Positions 26,154 to 34,828 are shown, counted from the stretch's first letter. The stretch: DNA of 64,000 nucleotides from Negativicutes bacterium (GCA_009930275.1 RZYP01000003.1:35971-99970); one strand, 5' to 3'. The notes: generated from the sequence alone by a model not told the origin. Made by a program: numbers and translations.

Positions 26154-27366
26154 AACAATTTACCGCCTTCTTCAAATCTTTTACCTCAGAAATAATGATG
26201 CCATCTACGGTTATTGTATTAATTGTATCGCCTACATTTATTGCTTTGATCGTTTTAATAATTACTCCATTATTATTTCTCGCTATACTGTATCCTCTAC
26301 TCATAATAGTCAAAGGGCTGCCTGCATCAAGTCTTGTTATCAGCAGTTCATGCTTGTGCTCAAATAATTGCACAGTTCTCTTCATAGTAAGCGTCAAACG
26401 TTGGAAATTAGAATCGACAACTATTTTTTTATCAATCAGCCACCTGTCTGGTTCTTTAAAAACCCACGAATTGCTTAAGGCGGCGATTTTGCTCTCGTTG
26501 TTGTCGATAAGAGATTGAATTGCGCGAACATTTCTTTTACGCAATTGTTCAATGTAACGAAGAATCTCATAAACATCAGGAACAACTATTTCGGCAGCTT
26601 GAGAAGGGGTTGCAGCTCTGCGATCAGCGGCGAAATCAGATAAAGTGAAGTCTGTTTCATGGCCAACGGCTGTCACAATAGGAATTTCAGATGCTGCTAT
26701 AGCGCGGACAACCTTCTCTTCATTAAACGCCCACAAATCCTCAATCGAGCCTCCACCGCGGCCAACTATCAAGACATCTGCCAGTTTGTGTCTGTTCATA
26801 AAGGCAATGGCCCTTACTATATCACTACCAGCTTCAAAGCCCTGAACTTTAATGGGGAAAAGGACTAGTTGTATTCCGGGGTTGCGTCTCTTAGCGACAG
26901 TTATTATGTCATGAATAGCTGCACCGGAAGGCGAAGTGATTATCCCCACTCTTTGTGGCTGAGTCGGGATGGATTTTTTCACCTCAGAGGCAAAAAGACC
27001 TTCTGAATATAGCTTATTTTTCAACATCTCATAGGCCGCCATTAAACCACCGGCGCCGCTGGCAATCATACAATCAACGTAAAGCTGGTAAATGCCATCA
27101 CGTTCATAAACACCTATACGGCCAATCGTTAAAACTTTATCGCCGTCTTTGGGTGAGAATTTAAGTTCAGCAGCTCTGCTGCGAAACATAACCGCTTTAA
27201 TGACACTTTCCTTATCTTTTAATGTAAAATAGCAGTGTCCAGATGCATACTTTCTAAAGTTGGAAAGCTCACCTTGAATCTGTATGTTAAAAAAATCAGC
27301 ATTAGATTCTATCATCTGCTTAATTATTCGATTAACATCACTAACGGTATAAATGTTATCGATCAT
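26131..27366 (-). CDS. xseA: Exodeoxyribonuclease VII large subunit
   Basis: This is the catalytic subunit of ExoVII. The start MIDNIYTVSDVNRII at 27366 is chosen because upstream codons overlap the TsaD-like gene in another frame; it gives 411 residues, normal for the family. An N-terminal OB fold (QGELSNFRKYASGHCYFTLK near 30-49) precedes the catalytic region with VGIITSPSGAAIHDII (about 132), IVGRGGGSIEDLWAFNEE (about 187) and TAVGHETDFTLSDFAADRRA with TPSQAAE (about 217-243). A coiled-coil C-terminal part binds XseB. Confidence 0.95.
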   Translation of the reverse strand: MIDNIYTVSDVNRIIKQMIESNADFFNIQIQGELSNFRKYASGHCYFTLKDKESVIKAVMFRSRAAELKFSPKDGDKVLTIGRIGVYERDGIYQLYVDCMIASGAGGLMAAYEMLKNKLYSEGLFASEVKKSIPTQPQRVGIITSPSGAAIHDIITVAKRRNPGIQLVLFPIKVQGFEAGSDIVRAIAFMNRHKLADVLIVGRGGGSIEDLWAFNEEKVVRAIAASEIPIVTAVGHETDFTLSDFAADRRAATPSQAAEIVVPDVYEILRYIEQLRKRNVRAIQSLIDNNESKIAALSNSWVFKEPDRWLIDKKIVVDSNFQRLTLTMKRTVQLFEHKHELLITRLDAGSPLTIMSRGYSIARNNNGVIIKTIKAINVGDTINTITVDGIIISEVKDLKKAVNCYGCEEKN

Positions 27367-28321
27367 TATATTTCTCCAATATTCTCCTGGCTGCTGCCGC
27401 GCAGCCAACTGCATTATCAGAACTAAAAACAGGATTAGGAACATGAACCAATATATTATGATTACCCAGTACCTTTGTTATATGATTTCTTACATAATCA
27501 TTTGCAGTCACACCACCAACTAATAGAACATCAGCAATTGACTCAATTTTAACTATGTTCAAGATACACCGGGCAAAAGATTCTGCCAGAGTGAATTCAA
27601 CACCAAGGGCAACTCTATCAGATTCTACACCAGACTCTATCGCTCTGAGAGCCGCTGTGGCAGGACCAGAAAAACTAATTTTTTCTTTTTTAACCGAAAC
27701 AGGCAGCGAATAGGGCTCACTCGCCTTCGTTGCAACCTTTTCAAGTTCTGCGCCGGCAGGAAACTGCAGACCTAGCGCAACGCCAATCCTGTCAACAAAT
27801 TGCCCTGCATTCAGATCTATGCTACCGCCAACTTCACTAAGAATATAACGAGAACCCGCAATAGGCTCTGCTATTAATAACTCGGTTGTTCCGCCGGATG
27901 CATGCAACATTAAGAAACGATTAGCAATTGACGCACCTGATGAAAATAATCCTGCTTCCAGATGGTTTTCCTGATGACTGATTGGTACCATTTCGACTTT
28001 CAACATCGCTGCCATACTCCTGGCAAATCCATAACCTGACAAAAAAGCCGGCATATATGAATCATCAATCGGCCGGGGTTGTTTGGAAACCCCAATACCG
28101 ATAACCTTCACATTATGCCGGTGAAAAATCCGTTCTATTAAATCCGGCAGGTTGCGAGTGTGCTGAAAAACCATTTCAGACTGTGCCAGGCCTCGTTTTC
28201 CCGGCTTGACGTCTAAAACACGGCGTACCTCATCAACCAAATTCCCCTGCCTGCCAACGACTGCCACCGATGAAGTATAGCAGCTTGTATCAATACCTAA
28301 ATATCCTTCAATTGTTTCCAT
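27356..28321 (-). CDS. TsaD/Kae1-like paralogue (M22 family), function unassigned
   Basis: The 321-residue product from the ATG at 28321 (overlapping nusB by 14 bases) has the ASKHA fold of TsaD/Kae1. The metal-binding HxxxH is kept (SHQENH, H116 and H120), as are the nucleotide-binding SGGTTELL and a late DNAVGCAAAARRILE segment. It departs from true TsaD: the catalytic ETSCDET motif reads DTSCYTSS (C14, Y15, T16), and GEAFDK becomes GQFVDRIG. So it is probably a paralogue and not the t6A synthase, although annotation pipelines call such proteins O-sialoglycoprotein endopeptidase. It lies between nusB and xseA, and a genuine tsaD would be expected elsewhere in the genome. The partner and substrate are unknown. 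Confidence 0.75.
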   Translation of the reverse strand: METIEGYLGIDTSCYTSSVAVVGRQGNLVDEVRRVLDVKPGKRGLAQSEMVFQHTRNLPDLIERIFHRHNVKVIGIGVSKQPRPIDDSYMPAFLSGYGFARSMAAMLKVEMVPISHQENHLEAGLFSSGASIANRFLMLHASGGTTELLIAEPIAGSRYILSEVGGSIDLNAGQFVDRIGVALGLQFPAGAELEKVATKASEPYSLPVSVKKEKISFSGPATAALRAIESGVESDRVALGVEFTLAESFARCILNIVKIESIADVLLVGGVTANDYVRNHITKVLGNHNILVHVPNPVFSSDNAVGCAAAARRILEKYNDR

Positions 28322-28718
28322 GGCTTTTGACCATCTTTCCCAATACACCATTGATAAACCTTGCTGAATCCTCTGTTCCATACCTCTTAGCAACTTCAAC
28401 TGCTTCATTAATCGCCACCGAAGAAGCGATGGGAGCGGGCGAAACAAAAATTTCATAAATTGCAATTCGTAAAATATTGCGATCTACAGCCGGCATACGC
28501 TCCAAAGCCCAATCAATGGCATAAGCTGCTATTTGGGCATCAATTTCTGTCAAATTAGTCAGTATTCCGTCCAGCATTGTTAGCGCGTAACAGTCCTCTT
28601 CCTCCGAAGCATCCCCCTCTTTAGCGGCCTCAAAAGCTATTAAAGGCTCTGTATCTTTGGAAAAATCTATCTGAAATAAACTCTTTAGAACAAGCTCTCT
28701 TGCATTTCTACGACTCAT
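28308..28718 (-). CDS. nusB: Transcription antitermination factor NusB
   Basis: NusB forms a heterodimer with S10 (NusE) and binds boxA RNA in rRNA antitermination complexes. The 136-residue all-helical product has the expected ends: MSRRNARELVLKSLFQIDFS and the conserved VAINEAVEVAKRYGTEDSAR with FINGVLGK (about 102-129). It follows the asp23-amaP-DUF2273 group by 21 bases, a frequent Firmicutes neighbourhood, and overlaps the TsaD-like gene. Confidence 0.96.
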   Translation of the reverse strand: MSRRNARELVLKSLFQIDFSKDTEPLIAFEAAKEGDASEEEDCYALTMLDGILTNLTEIDAQIAAYAIDWALERMPAVDRNILRIAIYEIFVSPAPIASSVAINEAVEVAKRYGTEDSARFINGVLGKMVKSHGNN

Positions 28719-28739
28719 AATCTTCCTCTTTCATTATTA

Positions 28740-28967
28740 TTATCTGTGGTGGCCAGGTGGCAGCAATCGGTCAAGCACATCCATTAAATCTTCCTTATTG
28801 TCTATTCGCTTGCCCAGCAAATAGCCTGCTGTTATACATATCAGCAAGAAGATAGTCTGGAAAAAGCCAAGAATTAAGAACATCGCGCCAATGATCAAAC
28901 CAAAAATAGCACCTACGAGACGTCCTCTGTAATTTTCCCAAAGATTCTGCATGATCTCAGAAAACAT
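28740..28967 (-). CDS. DUF2273 small membrane protein
   Basis: The 75-residue product has two hydrophobic segments (about 17-35 and 36-50, GRLVGAIFGLIIGAMFLILG and FFQTIFLLICITAGYLLGKR) and a charged C-terminal tail with DLMDVLDRLLP. This is the DUF2273 pattern, which is regularly encoded next to Asp23 and AmaP. It is probably part of the same membrane-anchored Asp23 assembly. The molecular role is not known. The gene follows amaP by 30 bases. Confidence 0.88.
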   Translation of the reverse strand: MFSEIMQNLWENYRGRLVGAIFGLIIGAMFLILGFFQTIFLLICITAGYLLGKRIDNKEDLMDVLDRLLPPGHHR

Positions 28968-28997
28968 AAATCTATCTCCTCCCGTCTATATTATTGA

Positions 28998-29516
28998 TTA
29001 TTTTTTTGCCTGAATATGCTTAAAGAACACTTCGATATCCTTGACTTCAACGCCAAGCGTAGACATAACGCTCTTGCGAATTACCTGTTTCATCTCATCA
29101 GTAGTATCAGGAATATTTATAGCAGGTTCAATTGACGCGCTGATACGCAAATTCAAAGCGTTATCAACCATCTTTGCAACGGCTTTTGCGTTATGAACAC
29201 CGTAAATATCATTAGCAAGTTCTGATACATAATCTTCAACCGCATTCTTACTAACATGAATTTTTCCAGATTTATCTTCACCAAGCGAGAGAGTACTGAC
29301 GCCAGTCCCACCTAGTCCAGTTACTAACAACCGCAAACTCACTAATAAAAGAACAACTCCGCCGACGGCGTATTCCCATCTTCCTGGAATGGTTGCACAG
29401 AATGCGTATACTGTAGTTGGTGCAATTATCTGTAAAGCAAATAAAACCAAAAATACCGCAACTACTGCCATCAAAATAGTATACAAGGCTAAAATGATTC
29501 TATCAGGTATACTCAT
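28998..29516 (-). CDS. amaP: Alkaline shock response membrane anchor protein AmaP
   Basis: The 172-residue product has two N-terminal membrane segments (about 8-30 and 48-66) and a soluble C-terminal domain (about 75-172) related to Asp23. In Staphylococcus AmaP anchors Asp23 at the membrane. The first gene of the run encodes an Asp23 protein 30 bases upstream, and DUF2273 follows. This three-gene arrangement supports the assignment. Start MSIPDRIILALYTILM is compatible with membrane insertion. Confidence 0.88.
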   Translation of the reverse strand: MSIPDRIILALYTILMAVVAVFLVLFALQIIAPTTVYAFCATIPGRWEYAVGGVVLLLVSLRLLVTGLGGTGVSTLSLGEDKSGKIHVSKNAVEDYVSELANDIYGVHNAKAVAKMVDNALNLRISASIEPAINIPDTTDEMKQVIRKSVMSTLGVEVKDIEVFFKHIQAKK

Positions 29517-29546
29517 ACTCCAAATCCCTCTTTTCCCATAACTGCT

Positions 29547-29975
29547 TTAAAAATTCTCGGTTTCCTCAAACTCTTTGGCAATTCGCCTTGAAATCCCTTG
29601 CACATGGATATCTACTGCAACAACTTCGAATCCAGTCATGCTTTCAACTGCTTCCTTAACCTTCTCCTGAATTGCAATTGCCACCTCAGGGATACAGATT
29701 CCATATTCAATAATTACATAGATTTCTATAGTTACGGTCTTTCCCGTTACAATAACCCGAACGCCCTTGGAAAAGTTCTTCTTGCCGAGAAGCTCCGCGA
29801 TGCCGCCAGCCAGTCCTCCGCTCATGCCTGCAACGCCAGGAACTTCAGTAGCCGCCAACCCCGCAACAATACTTATTACTTCGTCAGCTATCTTAACTGA
29901 ACCAACTTCATCAGGTATTTCACCTTGATCATTTTCCTGCAATTTTGTTTGCACAATCTCTTGATCATCATTCAT
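29547..29975 (-). CDS. Asp23/Gls24 family envelope stress protein
   Basis: The 142-residue product contains the family core: VKIADEVISIVAGLAATEVP then GVAGMSGGLAGG (about 27-58), GVRVIVTGKTVTIEIYVIIE near 70, and VQEKVKEAV-like IAIQEKVKEAVESMTGFEVV with AVDIHVQGI near 104. The acidic N-terminus differs between members. These cytoplasmic proteins form a membrane-associated lattice through AmaP and influence envelope stress responses. It is the first gene of the asp23-amaP-DUF2273-nusB run, behind an extended -10 promoter at 30026-30034. Confidence 0.93.
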   Translation of the reverse strand: MNDDQEIVQTKLQENDQGEIPDEVGSVKIADEVISIVAGLAATEVPGVAGMSGGLAGGIAELLGKKNFSKGVRVIVTGKTVTIEIYVIIEYGICIPEVAIAIQEKVKEAVESMTGFEVVAVDIHVQGISRRIAKEFEETENF

Positions 29976-30025
29976 GGCTGGCCCTCCTCAATTAAAATGG
30001 AAAAACCATACAACATTACCGCTTA

Positions 30026-30034
30026 ATTATACCA
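30026..30034 (-). promoter_or_regulatory. Extended -10 promoter for asp23-amaP-DUF2273
   Basis: On the minus strand TGGTATAAT gives a perfect TATAAT (30026-30031) with the TGn extension (30032-30034). The -35 region is poor. It lies 51 bases before the asp23 start and just after the efp terminator. Confidence 0.6.
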
Positions 30035-30089
30035 TAGGTTCCTTGCCAATACCACGGTATATGGCTAAACAAAGTCAATATAGGCCGCA

Positions 30090-30121
30090 AAAGAAAAACG
30101 CTCAAAAACTTTGAGCGTTTT
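30090..30121 (-). terminator. Intrinsic terminator after efp
   Basis: Twelve-base arms aaaacgctcaaa (30095-30106) and tttgagcgtttt (30110-30121) surround a 3-base loop. On the minus strand the hairpin runs into TTTTTCTTTT. It starts six bases after the efp stop codon. Confidence 0.9.
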
Positions 30122-30126
30122 AAGAA

Positions 30127-30684
30127 TCAAGCACGTTCGATATATTCACCCGTCCTGGTATCAATTCTAAGAACATCACCCTCATTGATGAAAAGCGGTA
30201 CCTTTACAACATAACCTGTGTCAAGTTTAGCTGGTTTACTGCCACCAGTCGCGGTATCGCCGCGGATGCCGGGATCAGTTTCAACAACTTTCAATTCAAC
30301 AGTATTCGGCAAGTCAATACCAAGAATACGAGTGTTAAAAATCATAATTTTTACATCCATGTTTTCCTTAAGGAAATTAACAGCGTTGCCCAACTGTTCC
30401 TTTGTAAGCTCAACCTGTTCATAATTTTCATTATCCATGAAATTATATAAGCCATCGCCTTCATACAGATACTGCATTTCTCTGCGGTCTATATGGGCTT
30501 TAGGCAGGCGCTCGCCGGCATTAAAGGTACGCTCTACAACTGATCCGGTGCATAAATTTCTCATCTTTGCACGAACAAATGCGGCTCCTTTTCCTGGTTT
30601 TACATGTTGGAACTCAACGACCTGCCACGCATCACCATCAATGGTAACAGTTACGTTGGTTTTGAATTCATTAGTAGAAATCAT
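30127..30684 (-). CDS. efp: Translation elongation factor P
   Basis: EF-P relieves ribosome stalling at polyproline. The 185-residue, three-domain product has the domain I loop [18 protein letters not shown] (about 28-45) with Lys at the modified tip position, and the C-terminal signature near 150-175 ([20 protein letters not shown] then [13 protein letters not shown]). The loop lysine context GKGAA is the common Firmicutes-type form; the modification cannot be read from sequence. It follows the M24 peptidase gene by 26 bases, the conserved pepQ-efp pair, and ends at a strong terminator. Confidence 0.97.
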   Translation of the reverse strand: MISTNEFKTNVTVTIDGDAWQVVEFQHVKPGKGAAFVRAKMRNLCTGSVVERTFNAGERLPKAHIDRREMQYLYEGDGLYNFMDNENYEQVELTKEQLGNAVNFLKENMDVKIMIFNTRILGIDLPNTVELKVVETDPGIRGDTATGGSKPAKLDTGYVVKVPLFINEGDVLRIDTRTGEYIERA

Positions 30685-30709
30685 ATTAACCCTCCTGAAT
30701 TTTTAAATA

Positions 30710-31765
30710 CTAGTTGATTTCAAACAGTTGCTTGCTTGCTTTTGTCAAAACATTACATCCATCAGACGCAATAACAATGACATCTTCTATACGAACCCCG
30801 CCTTTGCCGGGCATGTATATCCCTGGTTCCACGGTAACCACCATATTGGTCTCAAGAGGAGATATGCCACGTTTGGAAGCTGTCGGCAATTCATGAATAT
30901 CCAGGCCAACCCCATGCCCTAAACCATGACCAAAAAACTGGCCATATCCACAACTCGATATATAGTCGCGAACAATAGTGTCCAATTCTTTTCCTGTGAT
31001 ACCGGCTTTTGCATTTTTAATGCCAATTATCTGTGCATCAAGAACTATATCGTAAATCTCTTTTTGCCAATTTGCAGCCCTGCCTATTACTACGGTTCTG
31101 GTAATATCAGAATGATAACCAAAATAAACAGCGCCAAAATCAAAAGTAACGAAATCACCATTTTCAATTACTTTAGAAGTTGCTACGCCATGCGGTAAAG
31201 CCGATCTTTTCCCTGAAGCAACAATAGTCGTGAATGCGGTTTCTTCAGAGCCTCGGCGCCTCATCTCATATTCCAGAATAGCGGCTGCCTCAATCTCACG
31301 CATGCCAGCATGTAGTTTGTTAAGCATAGATGCAAAAGCTTCGTCCGAAATTTCTACTGCTTTTCGTAAAAAAGCCAGCTCTGCCTCATCTTTAATGGTT
31401 CTCAAACTTATAAGATCTACACTTAAAAGTTCAATTTGATTCAGTTGCTCGTGCAAAAACTGATATTCGCGGTATGTGAAATAATCACCATCGAAGCCCA
31501 GTCTTTTAGTTTGAAATTTAATTTTGCCTGCTTCTTCCCAAAGACCATCCTTTTGTTCAATTATCAAGCATTCAGGTGCCTCAGAAGCAGCTTGTAATGT
31601 ATAACGGGAATCAGTAATTATAATTGCTTGCTCTTGATCAAGGTAGAAAAGGCTGTCATCCCCTGAAAATCCTGTAAAATATCGGATAGACGACAAACCC
31701 CTGACAAAAATTCCTGATAAGCCGTTTTCCCTCAAATAATTCCGAAGCTTCTCTATCCTAGCCAT
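30710..31765 (-). CDS. M24 family Xaa-Pro aminopeptidase
   Basis: The product has 351 residues from the ATG at 31765, preferred over a TTG at 31783 because GGTAGGA lies 9 bases upstream. It has the pita-bread fold with all five metal ligands of Xaa-Pro peptidases visible: TFDFGAVYFGYHSDITRT (two Asp), GHGLGHGVGLDIHE (His), and the Glu residues in VEPGIYMPGKGGVRIED. An N-terminal creatinase-like domain (about 1-120) is present. It removes N-terminal residues before proline. The pairing with efp is widely conserved, and both relate to proline-rich peptides. Confidence 0.94.
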   Translation of the reverse strand: MARIEKLRNYLRENGLSGIFVRGLSSIRYFTGFSGDDSLFYLDQEQAIIITDSRYTLQAASEAPECLIIEQKDGLWEEAGKIKFQTKRLGFDGDYFTYREYQFLHEQLNQIELLSVDLISLRTIKDEAELAFLRKAVEISDEAFASMLNKLHAGMREIEAAAILEYEMRRRGSEETAFTTIVASGKRSALPHGVATSKVIENGDFVTFDFGAVYFGYHSDITRTVVIGRAANWQKEIYDIVLDAQIIGIKNAKAGITGKELDTIVRDYISSCGYGQFFGHGLGHGVGLDIHELPTASKRGISPLETNMVVTVEPGIYMPGKGGVRIEDVIVIASDGCNVLTKASKQLFEIN

Positions 31766-31839
31766 AATAACACGTCCTACCAAGATTTGTAAAAAATAAA
31801 CAATTACCAGGATATTTTATCACATTTTTTCTTTTTTGC

Positions 31840-32070
31840 CTATTCACATTCCTTAAAATTTCGCAGAATCTCAACCTCAAACGGAAGATTAGCAAGAATC
31901 AACATAATATCATCCGCAGTATCAGGAGTGCCAAACAATTTAATAATGCCTTCTTTTGGATTTATAGTGCTAACCAAGGCTATATGCTCATACCCTTCCA
32001 TAATCCTGGTTATTTCTGCAATCTGAGCTTTCAAAACTCTTGCATAAACGATACCTTCTGAATTGCTCAT
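31840..32070 (-). CDS. Small DUF4911-like protein
   Basis: The 76-residue product reads as an alternating alpha/beta domain: VYARVLKAQIAEITRIMEGY, HIALVSTINPKEGIIKLFGT, then TADDIMLILANLP and EVEILRNF. I recall this as DUF4911, a family found next to U32 peptidase genes in Firmicutes, but the domain name is from memory. Its start overlaps the end of the U32 gene by four bases (ATGA-type), so the two are coupled. The pattern resembles small ligand- or RNA-binding alpha/beta folds, but the function is unknown. Confidence 0.72.
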   Translation of the reverse strand: MSNSEGIVYARVLKAQIAEITRIMEGYEHIALVSTINPKEGIIKLFGTPDTADDIMLILANLPFEVEILRNFKECE

Positions 32071-33311
32071 TTACATTTTCTCCGCAATAAGGAATATGGC
32101 TGCAGACCTATGAGACTCTTAATGGTAAATCTTTGCTGGGCGTGATTTGCAACTTCAATGGGCTTGCCCTCGCTATCGCGCATATCCTCTAAAATAATAT
32201 CAAAAAGCTCGCCGTCTGGCATTAAAACTTCCAATTTTTCCCCAGCCATTATCCTGTTGCGCTGCTCAATATTTGCTATCTTGGTATCAGCATCATATGA
32301 AAGCACCAGCCCGACAAAATCATGCGTCTGCTCATAACTGGAGGTTGTGTATATCTGGCCTTTTTGATCAGGCTTGTCTACTGCAAAACCATAATAATAC
32401 GGTCGATGTGAAACCTTTTCCAGTTCAGCCTTCCATTCGTCTTTCACAGCAAAATTATCAGGATCTTTATGCCATTCATCGATTGCCTTTCTGTAAACAC
32501 TGACAACGGTAGCAACATAATGAACGCTTTTCATACGTCCCTCAATTTTTAAACTGTCGACGCCTGCTTCCATGATTTCCGGCAAGAGATCAAGAAGACA
32601 AAGGTCTTTTGAATTCATTATATATGTACCGCGTGCGTCTTCCTCAATTGGAAATTCCTGTTCAGGACGGTTTTGCTCGACCAAAGCGTAATTCCATCTA
32701 CAAGCCTGGGCACACTCACCGCGATTACCATCACGCCCCGTTAAATAACTGCTAAGATAGCAGCGTCCGGAATAAGATATGCACATTGCGCCATGAACAA
32801 ATACTTCCAGTTCAACGTCACATTTATTATTGATTTCCGCAATTTCGGCAATTGAAAGTTCTCTTGCCAAAACAACGCGTTCAGCGCCAAGTTTCTGCCA
32901 ACTATCAGCTGCAGCCCAATTACAGGTATTAGCCTGCGTACTAACATGCAATGACATGTTGGGCACCGTTTGCCGTGCAATACTCCAGACACCGAAATCA
33001 GAAATTAACAGTGCATCAACTTCAGCACCTTCCAGAGCTATTAAGTATTCCGGCAATTCGGCAATATCATCATTATGCGCAAATATATTAACAGTTACAT
33101 ATACTTTTTTACCAAGACCATGGGCGAATTCTACGGCCTTCCTAATTTCTTCAATATCAAAATTGGCAGCATATGCCCGCAGGCCAAACTTATTACCGCC
33201 AAGATAGACAGCGTCGGCTCCATACAAAAAAGCCATCTTACATTTTTCCATATTACCGGCCGGAGCAAGCAATTCTGGTTTTTTACGCATTTCTATAGTT
33301 TTCACTTTCAT
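32067..33311 (-). CDS. U32 family protein, TrhP/YegQ-like tRNA hydroxylation factor
   Basis: The ATG at 33311, with GGAG just upstream, gives 414 residues; further upstream codons overlap mltG. The U32 signatures are present: KKPELLAPAGNMEKCKMAFL near 10, GADAVYLGGNKFGLRA near 30, and ELEVFVHGAMCISYSGRCYL near 152 followed by a run of cysteines (GECAQACRW). MKSVHYVATVVSVYRKAID near 265 and a C-terminal beta-barrel domain follow. In E. coli and B. subtilis such proteins take part in 5-hydroxyuridine formation at tRNA position 34 using prephenate. The conserved cysteines may hold an Fe-S cluster. Older annotation as collagenase is not supported. Confidence 0.9.
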   Translation of the reverse strand: MKVKTIEMRKKPELLAPAGNMEKCKMAFLYGADAVYLGGNKFGLRAYAANFDIEEIRKAVEFAHGLGKKVYVTVNIFAHNDDIAELPEYLIALEGAEVDALLISDFGVWSIARQTVPNMSLHVSTQANTCNWAAADSWQKLGAERVVLARELSIAEIAEINNKCDVELEVFVHGAMCISYSGRCYLSSYLTGRDGNRGECAQACRWNYALVEQNRPEQEFPIEEDARGTYIMNSKDLCLLDLLPEIMEAGVDSLKIEGRMKSVHYVATVVSVYRKAIDEWHKDPDNFAVKDEWKAELEKVSHRPYYYGFAVDKPDQKGQIYTTSSYEQTHDFVGLVLSYDADTKIANIEQRNRIMAGEKLEVLMPDGELFDIILEDMRDSEGKPIEVANHAQQRFTIKSLIGLQPYSLLRRKCK

Positions 33312-33327
33312 TTCAACTCCGTTGTCT

Positions 33328-34338
33328 TTATTGAGGTCCATGTATTTTTTCAATTTCCCGCAAGTGCTCCTGATAAGTTTCGGTAAAATGATGACGGCCC
33401 TCAAGATCAGCTACAAAATACAGATAATTAGTCTGCTGCGGATTCAAAACAGCAATTATAGCAGCAATACTAGGACTTGCTATCGGTCCTGGCGGCAATT
33501 CCGGATACATGTAAGTATTATAAGGCGAATCGATTTTGGTGTCCGCAATCGTAATTTCTTTCTTTTGCACACCCAAAATATACTGAATAGTAGTATCAGA
33601 CTGCAATGGCATATTAATCTGCATTCTTTTTAGAAATACGCCTGCAATCAGCGGTCTTTCTTCCGGGAAGACAGCCTCCTTTTCAACAAGGGAGGCGAGG
33701 TTGACCAAATCGCGTATACTTATATTTTTTTCCTCAGCTTGTTTGCGGATACTTGTTGTAAGCTGCGAATCAAATTCACTAACCATAATTGCCAATATTT
33801 CTTTTTCACTGCTCGCGGGCGAAAGATAGTATGTTGAAGGGTATGCGAATCCTTCAGCTTTGAACAAAACATTTTGATTTTCTGTTTCCATATATGAATA
33901 AGGCGCATAATCCTTTGCCGCTTTCTTAAACTCCTCCGCGCTGCCTAACCCATCTGCTTCAATTTTTTTGGCTATTTGTTCGATTGTATAGCCTTCCGGT
34001 ATTGTGAGTGTCTTATGTCGAACCAGACCTTTTGCTAGAATATCGATTATTTCCCAATTTGAAATACCGCTGGCAATCTCATATTCACCGGCTTGTAACG
34101 AACCTTCCAAACGAGCAAGTTTTGCCTGCAGGCGAAAGAAACCCGGTGCGTGTACTAACTTGCCGTCCTGTAACAACCGCGCAATATCTGCAGTTGTCAT
34201 GCCTGGCAAGACTGAGATGATAACATTATCTCCGGTTGCTAAATCTTTATTGCTGTTTGCATAGTTTATACCAGCTGCTGCAGCTGCCGCCATAATAAGC
34301 AAAATAATAATAATGGCGGGCATAAACTTTTTACTCAT
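33328..34338 (-). CDS. mltG: Endolytic murein transglycosylase MltG
   Basis: MltG cuts nascent glycan strands in the membrane and so limits their length. The 336-residue product starts with a single N-terminal membrane anchor (AIIIILLIMAAAAAAGINYA, about 9-28), followed by a LysM-like domain (about 40-100) and the YceG catalytic domain (about 110-336). Catalytic context LASLVEKEAVFPEERPLIAG (about 214-233, with the conserved Glu) and DSPYNTYMYPELPPGPIASP (about 268-287) are characteristic. It follows the DUF1292 terminator and precedes the U32 gene. The ruvX-DUF1292-mltG-U32 order is common in Firmicutes. Confidence 0.95.
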   Translation of the reverse strand: MSKKFMPAIIIILLIMAAAAAAGINYANSNKDLATGDNVIISVLPGMTTADIARLLQDGKLVHAPGFFRLQAKLARLEGSLQAGEYEIASGISNWEIIDILAKGLVRHKTLTIPEGYTIEQIAKKIEADGLGSAEEFKKAAKDYAPYSYMETENQNVLFKAEGFAYPSTYYLSPASSEKEILAIMVSEFDSQLTTSIRKQAEEKNISIRDLVNLASLVEKEAVFPEERPLIAGVFLKRMQINMPLQSDTTIQYILGVQKKEITIADTKIDSPYNTYMYPELPPGPIASPSIAAIIAVLNPQQTNYLYFVADLEGRHHFTETYQEHLREIEKIHGPQ

Positions 34339-34383
34339 ATCTTCTCTCCACCTTTTAAGTCCAAAACATAAGCAGGAATACTT

Positions 34384-34414
34384 AAAAAAATGCTGGGTAG
34401 ATAGCTACCCAGCA
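34384..34414 (-). terminator. Intrinsic terminator after the DUF1292 gene
   Basis: TGCTGGGTAG (34391-34400) pairs with CTACCCAGCA (34405-34414) around ATAG, and the minus strand continues with TTTTTTT. It lies 11 bases after the DUF1292 stop codon. Confidence 0.92.
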
Positions 34415-34424
34415 TAAATCTTAA

Positions 34425-34751
34425 TTACTCTTCTGAAGAATTCATCATTTCTTCATATGCCGTCTTCACAGCTTCGAATTCTTCCTCAGTAGGGTCTAAA
34501 TAAACTGCTTCACCATCTTCATCGAAATCGATACGGGCGATATATACATCAGGTTCTTCATTCTCTTCCTCACGGCAAACGCATTCTTCGTCATCACATT
34601 CACACTCATCAATCGGGATTAAAAGCGCAAAATTTTTATCTCCAAGCGGAATTACCATTTCTTCCCTGTAGTAAAACTCATTACCTTCATCATCACTCAT
34701 CACGATAATCTGTTCTTCATCTTCCATCATTTCGAGTTCTTTATCATCCAT
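34425..34751 (-). CDS. DUF1292 acidic protein with a cysteine cluster
   Basis: The ATG at 34751 with GAGGTG upstream gives 108 residues. The DUF1292 core is visible: IIVMSDDEGNEFYYREEMVI (about 15-34), ALLIPID (about 42-48) and PDVYIARIDFDEDGEAVYLD (about 67-86), ending with a helix (EEFEAVKTAYEEMM). The protein is very acidic. A CxCx4CxC cluster (C50, C52, C57, C59) sits in the loop after the LLIPI strand. The family function is unknown. It follows ruvX by 77 bases in the conserved ireB-ruvX-DUF1292 order and is closed by a terminator. Confidence 0.88.
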   Translation of the reverse strand: MDDKELEMMEDEEQIIVMSDDEGNEFYYREEMVIPLGDKNFALLIPIDECECDDEECVCREEENEEPDVYIARIDFDEDGEAVYLDPTEEEFEAVKTAYEEMMNSSEE

Positions 34752-34828
34752 GGCTGCACCTCTTTTTTTGTTTATTCTCAATAATTCTATACTAGATAAC
34801 TTCCACTGTCAAACAAACCCGTAAGAAA

